From: Choristocarpus tenellus KU-1152
Lineage: Eukaryota; Phaeophyceae
NCBI GenBank assembly: GCA_964200185.2
Contig: CAXNAD020000275.1
Location: forward strand, 1-22,866
Length of the DNA: 22,866 nt
Reading direction: 5' to 3'
Shown piece by piece: positions 10,710 to 18,521 of the stretch. The notes beneath the pieces are model-generated. The model ran no database searches and was not told the origin of the DNA. It saw only the letters and a list, made by a program, of their open reading frames with translations. How positions within the stretch are numbered: the stretch's first letter is position 1; each line of letters begins with the position of its first letter. The translations under genes and the position numbers were made by a program.

Positions 10710-13700
10710 ATTACAGCAAACACAGGCATGTTTCTCCCGTTGCCTGTGGTTCTTTTTTTTTGTTTCAGGGGACAGATTTATTTGGTCAAGTACATGGTAT
10801 AATGCTGGCCATCCTCGTCATTCCCCTGACACATCGCGCATAGTTTGATGGTGCTTGTGGTATGCTTCTATTGACAGTATCTTCTTCAACCATCTTATTG
10901 CTGCCTCAATCACAACCTGCCCAACTATTGGGTGCTAGTTGAAATAGTGGCAGGGCCTTCTCTGCCTCTCTTAGCTTTTATAGAGTTATTGTTCTTTTTG
11001 TGTGTTTTTGAATTATTTATTTGTTTCAACATTTGTGTTATTTCTCCTTTGGCTACCTCTTGACTGCAGGTTTGGGACACCTCAGGCTGGTGTAAAGAGC
11101 AATAATACAAGCAATGGTATGTAGTCCTCAATACCTTTACCTGAACAATCTTACCACAAAAATCACTTTCCTTCATGAACCACAACCACACTGGCAAAGG
11201 AACCAACTAAACATGCTATAATGAGCATCATAGGTTGTTCAGTTTAACCCTTTGATGTTCTATGCTAAGATATACACTACTTCACTTCTTACTCTCAAGG
11301 TCACTATATATTTGTATGTACCCTGTGTCATGTATATATATATATATTATAATTGTGTTTTAATGTGTACAAACAACTACTATTTGAATTCTGTGATACC
11401 CTGCTTGAATACATACTGGTTATGAAGGACTCTCCAAGGGTGAGTTCACGAAAGATACAAACATATCCGCCTCTGATTAAACACGAGAAGATATGAGGGG
11501 ACAGGGAGGAAGGAAGGAAGAAAAGAGTGGGAGGGGTAGCATATGATTGTACACGATTGTACATCTATTCATTATTCATTTGTTTGATTCAAGATTGCAA
11601 TATATCAATCATACATGAGGCAAGAGGTGTTGATTTTTTTTTCGTTTATTTGCAATACATAGGCTGCATACTCTACTGAAGGTGAAAGGAGGTAAGATAC
11701 GGTTGTCCTCTGTATTATGATTTGGCTGACCTTTTCGATTTTGAAGAAGAAATGTCGGGTTTGGACAGTTTAGCACCCCCAACCAAACTAAGCGGTCTAA
11801 ATATGTGAAGCACAAGGATGGGTACAGTACATGCCTTGTGTTCTAGTATTGGACAGGTTGGTAAAGATTGGCTATGGCTAGTTCTGCCCTCTTGAGGATG
11901 AATTGCAATGCCAACTCTACACATGTATACACGTGCACGTGGACACACACTCACTTGTAACACACACACACTTGTACACACACACATGCACATCTTCCCT
12001 TTTGTTTGCTTGAACCACCTCTGCCCCGACCATAATCCCCCCACATATGGCATGTGCTTGTTTGTATGTGTCAGCTCTGTCCCCTATGAGAAGGGGTTTG
12101 CCCTGCTGAACCAGCTGCAGAGTCGGGTAGGGGTAGAAGATTTCAAGGCCTTTGCTCTCCACTACATCTCCACCTTCAGGTGAAGAATGTTTTGTAACTG
12201 TCTCATCTCCTCTTCTCTTGCTGGTGTCACTTTGCTTTGTTGAGTTGTGCAGACAAAAAAAGGAGTATCCCTGGGGGGGTGTCCAACGTATAAATGTATC
12301 AGTGTATATTTGTACACGCACACAGGAAAGCCAGGATGTACATATATGTAAGGGGTCATTTACTTCTTTACTCTCAGTTGTCATATATGTAAAAGGTTGC
12401 CGTTCTATATTTCAAGGCCACTGCCGAATGTTTTTGCCTCCACCCCCCAACTGCCTCGATTGTGTGAGTAGATTCCAAACATTAAAGGTTTGTGATACTT
12501 GCGTTGTGGTTTCTGTGATTTCTATTCCTGATTTTTTTTGTACTGTCGAGAAGGTTTGGTCTCTAGAAATTAATTATTAAAGGAGTTGTTTCTAGTACCT
12601 CCTTCCTCTGGTATGGCAGTTAAAAAAAAAAAATCATATCCTTGTTTTTGTTCTTGGACCTGTTTGCCTGCAGAAGAGGTTAAATTGTCTGGGTTTTTTT
12701 TTCATACGTAAAAAATCGCTTATCACATGATTGATTGTATGTGTCGTTTTTGCTCTTTGTTGCAATATTTCTGAGTTGCTGACTTTGATGAGAACTGGCG
12801 AGCCTGGACACATTTACTCTCTACTGTGGTGTTGTTAATGAGTTTCTTCAGTTTAAAATGGATGTAAACGGGACAGCGAGTTTCTTGGTGCTATGCAGTA
12901 ATTGTAGAAGAAACCACTGCTTACATGTTTGGTTTTGCTAATGTTTTCAGGTATATTTGTAAACTAGACCTGCGATCTCCCCCATTCTCAGTTGGTGTCA
13001 TTTTCTGGAGATTTTTGGAAACTTGTTGATCCACCCCATTTTGAAGTCCTTCTTTTATCCCTTCTGTACTTGTGGTGTGTTCTTATTGTGGGTTCTTGCG
13101 TAGAGTATCAGTTGCCCTTTCTTTGAAGTAAACCTTTCCAGGTGATTTTTATCAGAAGAATGGTGTCATTCTGTGCAGGTGCAGTGCCTGCTGTCTCTCT
13201 TCGTTCAGGTCATTGTGATGGATGGTTTTCACTTTGATTAATAGGTGGGCATGGTGGATTTGTGTGGTGCCACTTGTGATTGGTGTTTGCCACAGATTGG
13301 CTGTTCAAACATAAGCTGTGCTTATCATTATGATCTTAAAAGAAGATAGACTCAGGAGTCGTATCTCTAGAGGAGCGACAGCAAGACATTGTCATATTGT
13401 CAAGTAAGGAAAGAGGTGGAGTTGTTGCGTTGTGGTGGTCTGCTAATTTTGAGCAAGGATGTTATTTCTGTCTGTCTTGTGAGATTCTCTCGCAAGAAGC
13501 TCAATCTACTGCCAGTGCTGCATACTCTTTCACCTTCAGAATACTCTCTGTGTGACCTTCGAATACTTGACCCTATTATGGGTGCTTTGGGTCCAACTTA
13601 AGCTCGACATCACCAACTGGATGATGCCACATGATGCGAACAGTGGCTTGTATACCAAAGCCATCTTCGCTGTGTAATCTTCCCTCAGCTACCCTCCAGC

Positions 13701-16700
13701 TCTCGGTTTGATCTTAAGCTGCTCCACTTATTGCCCTGAAAATCTTGCAGTAGGATTGGAATCAGACGTGACCCGTTAAGTCCTATCTTCTTGGTCTTGT
13801 TCGTATGTAAACGTGGTGCTGATGAGGAGGATGACCACCAAAGTGGTGTATAGGGCAAGAAGAAATTCACTCGCTGTGGGCAACCAGATCACATCAATTT
13901 CTGCTGACCCCAGTATGTGCAGGCTATGGCTACATGTTTTTGTGCCTGGTTGTGTAGCCCTAGCATGGTTGTGTAGGTGGTTGAACTTTTTGTGGCATGA
14001 CGGAGTTGCACCGAGGCAAGCATGAGTGCTGTTGATCTTCCTGTATAAAATGGAAGAATGTACCAGGTCATTTTGAAAGCAATAGTTCATGCTAATGTTT
14101 CGTACCAATTGATCAACCCCAGACACCAATACCTGAGTACTTCCATTGCCATGCACACTCTAGGTAGAGTAGAACTGTCTTTATTTTTCCCCCTAGCAAT
14201 TTCCATATCTCCTACCTGCATCGCAGTGTTCCTCTCACCCAGGATGCTCCGTGATGTTTAGTAACTGCTGAGCATACATTCAGTCTCATCCCCATCACTT
14301 CCCCCCCATGGACTCCAATGAACACACCACACCCACAGTCCTTGCAGCTAAGGCAGAAGCCTCAGTCTCCATAATATTATTTTCTTGTACTGCTGCGATT
14401 GCTTTAGCAACCCTTGTAACACCACCTGTGTTGGATTCCCACCCAACCGCGCAATAGGTGCATGGTCCAAGCTGGGTATTTTTTCAGAGGATTTTCCAAG
14501 AATACCCCTTGTTCCCGCGTTGTTCAAATCACACCCTCTGTGGGTTGGTTCTCAAACCATGTATCCCCATCTTGATCATAACAAGGCTGCTCATTCGCCT
14601 TGAACTACCTGAAGTTCAATCCCAGAGTTGTCTTCTGTGAATCTTACTTGCCTTAATCAGGAAAAAGACATTTACATTAGGAATATTAAATTGTTGCTAT
14701 GTATGCGATGCATAGTGGCAATGTGCTGATACACCCCTTGCCAGTTTTGTCATTTTGTGACTGTTGGTAGTTGAAAGGGTACAGATGTTGCGTGACAATC
14801 AGTGTAATACTTTAGGTTGTGCTTATGTCTTACGATCTCAGCGCAGTTATTGTAGTAGACTTAGCCCCCTTCCAAATTATGGGGCCTGCTCAGTAAGTCT
14901 TCATTCTCACAGGCCTTAACATCTCTACAAACCTCATTAGTCTCACCAGTGGGTTTTCAGTGATCTTATTGGTCGTTTCCAGTCAGTAGCCATTACACCA
15001 CCTGTGGCATCTATAGTGTGTGAGCTGGAGTCACTGCAAACAACCTTTTTCCCCAAGGTATATTTTTCATTGTGTTGCACCTATTTCTTTGCATCCGTAG
15101 TTTATACTGTTGAAAGTTATTTTTCAAACTTGAATGCTCTCTTGCTCTTGCAGGAAGGGTATCATCGACTCACACACATTCCGAGACTTCTTCCTTAAGT
15201 ACTTTGCCCACAAGGAGAAGGAGATTGAGGACTTTGATTGGAGGGCATGGTGAGACCAATTTCTTATGTTAAAGGTATCTGTGACGAACCACAAGTGTCC
15301 ATTCTCTTCTAACCTCATTTTCCCTGCTACCTTGTTATGCTACCGTGCCCTGACCTACCATCAACACCACAGTACAAAGTATATCAAGACAAACAGAATT
15401 GCCCGTGATATTACATTGAGCGAGCAGGATGCTTTTGCCCTGCAGTCTACCGTCATTGACCTTTTATGTATCACTCAATCCTTCATCTGTTTCTTGTGTA
15501 TGTTTTTGTGTGTGTGCCTGGATGGGCATCACTGTGTGTACTATGTATGTACAATGCTACTGTGATTTATTCATCATACTACCCAAAAGGCTGGAAGACC
15601 CTGGCATGCCGCCAGAGACCCCAACTTTTGATGAGACCATGCTGGTGACCAGCAGGCAGCTTGCAGATGCATGGCTGGGAGTGGATGGACCCCCAAATGA
15701 TACAGAGGAGGAGATCTTCAAGTCGTGGCCATCACTCCAGAAGGTGAGAAGGAGTCTGCAGCAGAAGTGGGACTGGGAGGGGAGGTTGTTTTTTGTGTTT
15801 GTATGGTGCTGTCAGGAGAGGGGTGTATTGTGATTCAAGAGCTGCTGTGTACATTGGTTTTATTTATTGCTGTTTTGGAAAGACTGACTGGAATTCCAAG
15901 GATTTTGTGGCATACATTTAGGTGAGCATCTGCGCATGCTGATGTGTTTTTTGTCGCAGATCTTCTCTAGAGATTGTGCAAAAGATGGAGGTATGTCTTT
16001 GTCTGTGCAGCTATGTACCTAGAGTGGTTTGGTTTATACGGTGTTTGCTTTTGTGTGCGTCTTGGTAAGAAAGGGGTTGACTACACACTACCACATTTTA
16101 TCTCAGGTAGCAGAGTGCTGCTACCACTCCACCTGTGCTCTTACCCACACAATCTGTGTTTCCCCTTGCCGAGATCACAAGTGGTCACCTTTCTTGATTG
16201 AATCAAATCTCTATGTTATGTGTACACACAGCAGGTGTTCTTGCAGTATGTTATTTGATTGTGCTTATGTATGTTTTGTCTTGTTCTCTTTACTGTCTAG
16301 GTCGCATTCCTGCAGCGGATCTTGGACAGTACAGAGGAATCTGGGAAGAAAATGTCTCTGGCATCTCTTAAGGTAACAGTAGCGATTTTTAGGTTCCATT
16401 TTTATTGTGGTTGTCAGAAATACAGAGGTGGGGTTGAATGGGAATGAAATTCTGTTGTTGTGCATGGAATGCTTTGCAGGATAGGTCAACATGTTTTTAT
16501 CGTCTTTCTCAGCACCGGGAGATTTCAGCCTTCTGTCATGGAGCTCTCTGTAGCATGACCAGCGTTTGTAGGAGGCTATTGATTGTTCTTGCTGGTTGTA
16601 GAATTTAGGGGATAATACTTGTGTATGTGTAGCATCTGGTGATTCTTGTCTTGCATAGTTTGCTTGGGGGTGAATTTGGTACTGGTTCAGCCAAGAACTG

Positions 16701-18521
16701 GTTCAGCCAAGAACTGGTTCAGCCAAGAAAAGGTAACCCGAGATATTTCTAAAGTTGGATTGGTTTTCCAGTTCCAACATGCTTCTTTCTAGTTCCGGAT
16801 TTTATTTTTTTGTGGGGAGTCTACACAGATGTACAAAGCTGTGGTGCTATTGCTTGCAGCCTATGCTGTACTCTGCATTTTGTTATGTTGCAGGAGAACA
16901 TTGATTGTCTTTGTAGCCCAATGGCAGGTTCTCCACACACCCTCTTAGCCAGTTCGTGTGAATTGCACAGGTTTTTCGTTTTTCAATCTGGAAGTTAACT
17001 TGCAAGTTTCTTGTATGTGCTGTTTTATTTTTTTGTGGGTGTTGGAGTTGGGAGGGGCTTTGGTACCACTGAATGTGCTTGTTCTAACAACTACTTTACT
17101 TCCATTAGAGCTCAGCAAATATGTATGTATATCAATTTCTTTTTCTCTACGATGCAGCCAATTTCTCCCCCCCATGTCACAACATATTGTTAATTGCTAT
17201 TAAATGGCACTATTTCGTTTTCCCATTTGGTGGAGTAAGTGAACTTGTTTTTGAGTCAACATGAACAACCCCTGTGAATGCTTTACATACCTCAACTCCC
17301 ACCCCACGTAAGCCTCTCTGTAGCAACTGGTTGTCCTGACGAATTTTTCCTCTGCTACCTTCCTCGTCCCAAAGCCCCACTTCGCTTTCACCCTCTTGCC
17401 CACCCACCCTTCTTTTCTACTCTCAACTCTTGTACATACATGCTGTGAAGTAGAGACCCAAGTTAACACTATGCCCTTGACCCTAATGCCTATCCCGAAT
17501 TTGGCAAACCTGCATTCATATTTTCTCATCCCTTCTGGTTTACAGATTTTTTTTATTTTTTGCCGCTGTGATGTCATGCAATGACCATATGTACTGGTAC
17601 AGGCCATGGATAAGGCTTATGGTCTCACTAGTACAGGAAACTCAGAACAGCGTTTCCTTTGGCATACCATCTGCCTACGTGCTGAGGCATGGTTCATTGT
17701 GCCACACGTTCTTGACTTCATCACGTCTATGGTGAGAGCACAGCAGTGAAGATAAATTGTACTGTGTTACATTATGTCTCCAGTTCAGTGTAGACATCTT
17801 GTCCCTACGAGTGTGTTAGGAGGGAAGGGGGGTGGGGGGGGGGGGGAGGGGAAGGAAGAGGAAGCAAAAGAGGGACGTATCAAGACCATGGAGAGTACTC
17901 CCATAAAGGTGTAGGAGAAAATATATTAACAAATCGTGAGGAGAAAAGAAACGTGGCATGTTTCCCGCTACCAATTACTCTCATCACACTCTTGATGTCG
18001 GTGATATGCCCTGTGCACACACGACATTCTTTTTTATCTCACACAGCAATTTCATTTTGTCCATTCGTAGAGAGAGATACATCAGGCAAAGGAGGTGTGC
18101 CACCATTTACTACACAAATATTGTAAGAGTACTACCAGTACCAACCCCCCCCCTCCCTACTAGTACTGGCATTACAATGTTTGAAGTATAAATCTTTGAG
18201 GTACTATTAATAGTACTATTATGAGACCATCAAGGATTCTTGCCATGTTTTTTGTCAGCATCTATACCTTCAGCCCCCAGCTTACACCTACTCCCCCCTC
18301 CCCTCTGCTTTTGTCCCTTTGTGTTTCTACAGGGACGGATGAAGTTCACGCGCCCGTTGTACAGGGAGCTGAACAAGCATGAAAAGACTGCAGGAGTAGC
18401 TTGTGAAACTTTCCGGAAGAGGGCGTTATTCTACCACCCCATCTGCCGTAGGTTGGTCGCTCAGGACATTGGTGTGGAACTTGGTGAGGAGAGAAGTAAT
18501 GAGTTGCTGGGGGGGGATTGA
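2967..18521 (+). CDS. LTA4H: Leukotriene A4 hydrolase / aminopeptidase, 13 exons (join of exons listed below)
   Basis: Predicted 639-residue M1-family zinc enzyme; human LTA4H has 611. The family is cytosolic and bifunctional: it trims N-terminal residues from short peptides and, in animals and yeast, hydrolyses the epoxide leukotriene A4. Seen in the joined protein: N-terminal beta domain about 1-217 with [15 protein letters not shown] (Gln142 aligns with human Gln136); exopeptidase motif GGMEN (Glu281, human Glu271); zinc motif HEISH-X18-E (His305, Glu306, His309, Glu328; human His295, Glu296, His299, Glu318); [14 protein letters not shown] with Asp388 (human Asp375) and proton donor Tyr396 (human Tyr383); C-terminal helical domain with GRMKFTRPL (Arg579, Lys581; human Arg563, Lys565, the carboxylate-recognition site). 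Oddity: Phe391 replaces human Tyr378. Start chosen at 2967, where ATG has G at -3 and +4; in-frame ATGs at 2946, 2952 and 2958 lie after an in-frame TGA at 2931. Aminopeptidase B is the nearest alternative, but the C-terminal RMK pattern and size favour LTA4H. Epoxide hydrolase activity is inferred. Confidence 0.95.
3105..4418 (+). other. LTA4H intron 1 (1,314 bases)
   Basis: GT-AG intron, donor gtgtgc, acceptor ttgagcag. It holds a diverged direct duplication (about 3310-3420 against 3490-3600). Short ORFs on both strands here resemble no family I know. No RNA gene seen. Confidence 0.85.
4419..4601 (+). CDS. LTA4H: LTA4H exon 2 (residues 47-107)
   Basis: Begins [16 protein letters not shown], matching human LRSLVLDTKDLTIEKV in position, and ends KGDKLK|gtgaca, phase 0. 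It is about a dozen residues longer than the human counterpart, with a loop around HPPHNVFG. Reading through the donor reaches a stop after 11 codons without family similarity. Confidence 0.92.
4602..5141 (+). other. LTA4H intron 2 (540 bases)
   Basis: GT-AG intron with donor gtgaca and acceptor aaatgccag. T-rich. It contains a short direct repeat, catggtatgattctta, twice around 4735-4770, and a G-rich run near 4790. Nothing else recognised. Confidence 0.85.
5142..5297 (+). CDS. LTA4H: LTA4H exon 3 (residues 108-159)
   Basis: [22 protein letters not shown] then [20 protein letters not shown], the most conserved N-domain stretch of LTA4H. It contains Gln142 (human Gln136), which lines the active site. 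Ends SPAVK|gtgatt, phase 0. Confidence 0.95.
5683..5711. repeat. CA microsatellite, interrupted
   Basis: Alternating AC with one GG interruption near 5699-5700, inside intron 3. Confidence 0.9.
7144..7170. repeat. 9-base tandem repeat, three copies
   Basis: Unit tgctgtatg; the third copy ends in c. Lies in intron 3, in a stretch rich in tgtactgta-like words (7140-7360). Confidence 0.85.
7423..7625 (+). CDS. LTA4H: LTA4H exon 4 (residues 160-226 and part of 227)
   Basis: [20 protein letters not shown] aligns with human LTYTAEVSVPKELVALMSA. The segment [18 protein letters not shown] aligns with human IPCYLIALVVGALESRQI and leads into the catalytic domain. Between them is a Gly-rich loop ([10 protein letters not shown]). 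Ends AG|gttggt in phase 2, so residue 227 (Arg) is split. Confidence 0.95.
7626..8854 (+). other. LTA4H intron 4 (1,229 bases)
   Basis: GT-AG intron, donor gttggt, acceptor cctgctcag. It contains a TA microsatellite (7786-7804) and T-rich sequence. No coding or RNA feature recognised. Confidence 0.85.
7786..7804. repeat. TA microsatellite
   Basis: Uninterrupted alternating AT in intron 4, followed by degenerate tacatacatata. Confidence 0.9.
8855..9053 (+). CDS. LTA4H: LTA4H exon 5 (rest of 227, residues 228-293), GGMEN motif
   Basis: [20 protein letters not shown] aligns with human [40 protein letters not shown] is nearly identical to human. Glu281 of GGMEN binds the free amino group of peptide substrates in M1 enzymes. 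Ends TTG|gtgagt, the best donor match in the gene, phase 0. Confidence 0.97.
9054..9453 (+). other. LTA4H intron 5 (400 bases)
   Basis: GT-AG intron, donor gtgagt, acceptor gcaaatag. No repeat or other feature of note. Confidence 0.88.
9454..9597 (+). CDS. LTA4H: LTA4H exon 6 (residues 294-341), zinc-binding site
   Basis: Carries the whole zinc site on one exon: HEISH at 9487-9501 (His305, Glu306, His309) and the third ligand Glu328 at 9556-9558, with exactly 18 residues between. Context [20 protein letters not shown] and [13 protein letters not shown] is typical of LTA4H. Ends GAG|gtagga, phase 0. Confidence 0.98.
9598..10290 (+). other. LTA4H intron 6 (693 bases)
   Basis: GT-AG intron, donor gtagga, acceptor tcttgaatag after a T-rich tract. 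Holds a G-rich run (about 10006-10050) and a TA microsatellite (10078-10097). No gene seen. Confidence 0.87.
10078..10097. repeat. TA microsatellite
   Basis: Uninterrupted alternating AT in intron 6. Confidence 0.9.
10291..10442 (+). CDS. LTA4H: LTA4H exon 7 (residues 342-391 and part of 392)
   Basis: [20 protein letters not shown] is divergent from the human sequence, while the end, GIDPDDAF, aligns with human DIDPDVAY. Asp388 matches human Asp375, and Phe391 (codon TTC just before the split serine) replaces human Tyr378. Ends AG|gtgatg in phase 2. Confidence 0.95.
10677..10707. repeat. TG microsatellite
   Basis: Fifteen uninterrupted TG units plus one T in intron 7. Confidence 0.93.
11333..11347. 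repeat. TA microsatellite
   Basis: Short alternating TA run in intron 7. Confidence 0.85.
11941..11988. repeat. CA-rich imperfect repeat
   Basis: Three CA runs separated by ctcacttgta-like spacers, in intron 7 shortly before exon 8. Confidence 0.8.
12075..12179 (+). CDS. LTA4H: LTA4H exon 8 (rest of 392, residues 393-426 and part of 427)
   Basis: The split serine followed by [11 protein letters not shown] is nearly identical to human. Tyr396 is the proton donor of the aminopeptidase reaction (human Tyr383). The rest ([17 protein letters not shown]) aligns with human LLGGPEIFLGFLKAYVEKF. Ends AG|gtgaag in phase 2. Confidence 0.96.
12180..15153 (+). other. LTA4H intron 8 (2,974 bases, the longest)
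   Basis: GT-AG intron, donor gtgaag, acceptor cttgctcttgcag after a good pyrimidine tract. The part from about 13380 to 14640 differs from other introns: it is less T+G-biased and has moderately open frames on both strands, including a degenerate CCHC-like peptide ([13 protein letters not shown], 13866-13904). This could be a decayed insertion, but I cannot identify one. Confidence 0.85.
15154..15249 (+). CDS. LTA4H: LTA4H exon 9 (rest of 427, residues 428-458 and part of 459)
   Basis: [20 protein letters not shown] aligns with human KSITTDDWKDFLYSYFKDK, and EDFDWRAW aligns with human NQVDWNAW at the end of the catalytic domain. Ends TG|gtgaga in phase 2, splitting Trp459. Confidence 0.95.
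15250..15589 (+). other. LTA4H intron 9 (340 bases, the shortest)
   Basis: GT-AG intron, donor gtgaga, acceptor actacccaaaag, an unusually A-rich acceptor. The boundary is fixed by the Trp split codon and by the homologous WLEDPGMPP (human WLYSPGLPP). Confidence 0.87.
15590..15743 (+). CDS. LTA4H: LTA4H exon 10 (rest of 459, residues 460-510)
   Basis: [17 protein letters not shown] matches human LYSPGLPPIKPNYDMTL, the linker into the C-terminal domain. Then come helices with ADAWLG and [13 protein letters not shown]. Ends AAG|gtgaga, phase 0. Confidence 0.95.
15744..16300 (+). other. LTA4H intron 10 (557 bases)
   Basis: GT-AG intron, donor gtgaga, acceptor tttactgtctag. T-rich, with no feature of note. 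Confidence 0.87.
16301..16372 (+). CDS. LTA4H: LTA4H exon 11 (residues 511-534)
   Basis: A 24-codon exon, [20 protein letters not shown] and so on, corresponding to human LNEFLAQTLQRAPLP. Both ends are phase 0 with good splice sites (ctgtctag| and AAG|gtaaca). Being small, it is found by placement and phase more than by identity. Confidence 0.88.
16373..17602 (+). other. LTA4H intron 11 (1,230 bases)
   Basis: GT-AG intron, donor gtaaca, acceptor tactggtacag. Holds a perfect 16-base tandem triplet (16681-16728). A 135-codon antisense ORF (17200-17607) lies over a pyrimidine-rich stretch; its lysine/arginine-rich product matches nothing I know. Confidence 0.86.
16681..16728. repeat. 16-base tandem repeat, three perfect copies
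   Basis: Unit actggttcagccaaga, repeated three times without mismatch in intron 11. Confidence 0.96.
17603..17731 (+). CDS. LTA4H: LTA4H exon 12 (residues 535-577)
   Basis: [18 protein letters not shown] aligns with human NSEIRFRWLRLCIQSKW in the C-terminal helical domain, and [11 protein letters not shown] with human IPLALKMATEQ. Both ends phase 0 (gtacag|, ATG|gtgaga). Confidence 0.95.
17732..18332 (+). other. LTA4H intron 12 (601 bases)
   Basis: GT-AG intron, donor gtgaga, acceptor gtgtttctacag after a long C/T tract. Contains a G-rich run (17821-17851). Nothing else recognised. Confidence 0.88.
17821..17851. repeat. G-rich tract
   Basis: Near-continuous G with isolated A and T interruptions on the plus strand, including a run of more than 12 G. 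It could form a G-quadruplex. Confidence 0.85.
18333..18521 (+). CDS. LTA4H: LTA4H exon 13, terminal (residues 578-639 and stop)
   Basis: [13 protein letters not shown] is nearly identical to human [13 protein letters not shown] and carries Arg579 and Lys581. [16 protein letters not shown] aligns with the human C-terminus HPVTAMLVGKDLKVD. The frame then runs 13 codons further, through a G-rich stretch, to TGA at 18519. A donor-like G|gtgagg at 18483/18484, just where family similarity ends, leaves open that the gene is spliced to one more short exon. Confidence 0.88.
   Translation, partial: GRMKFTRPLYRELNKHEKTAGVACETFRKRALFYHPICRRLVAQDIGVELGEERSNELLGGD

Larger units (their letters stand above)
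10443..12074 (+). other. LTA4H intron 7 (1,632 bases)
   Basis: GT-AG intron, donor gtgatg, acceptor tatgtgtcag. Holds TG (10677-10707) and TA (11333-11347) microsatellites and CA-rich clusters (about 11941-11988). ORFs here are low-complexity or short, with no family recognised. Confidence 0.86.

Noticed and set aside
11917-12384. 155-codon minus-strand ORF and a 142-codon plus ORF at 12152-12580
   Set aside because: They overlap LTA4H exon 8, which is fixed by homology ([10 protein letters not shown]); the plus ORF is read in another frame of exon 8 and then intron.
13776-14156. 126-codon minus-strand ORF in intron 8
   Set aside because: No known motif; the plus strand here shows the weak zinc-knuckle-like peptide instead, and neither is convincing as a gene.
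17200-17607. 135-codon minus-strand ORF
   Set aside because: Lies within intron 11 over a pyrimidine-rich stretch; no family, motif or splice context.
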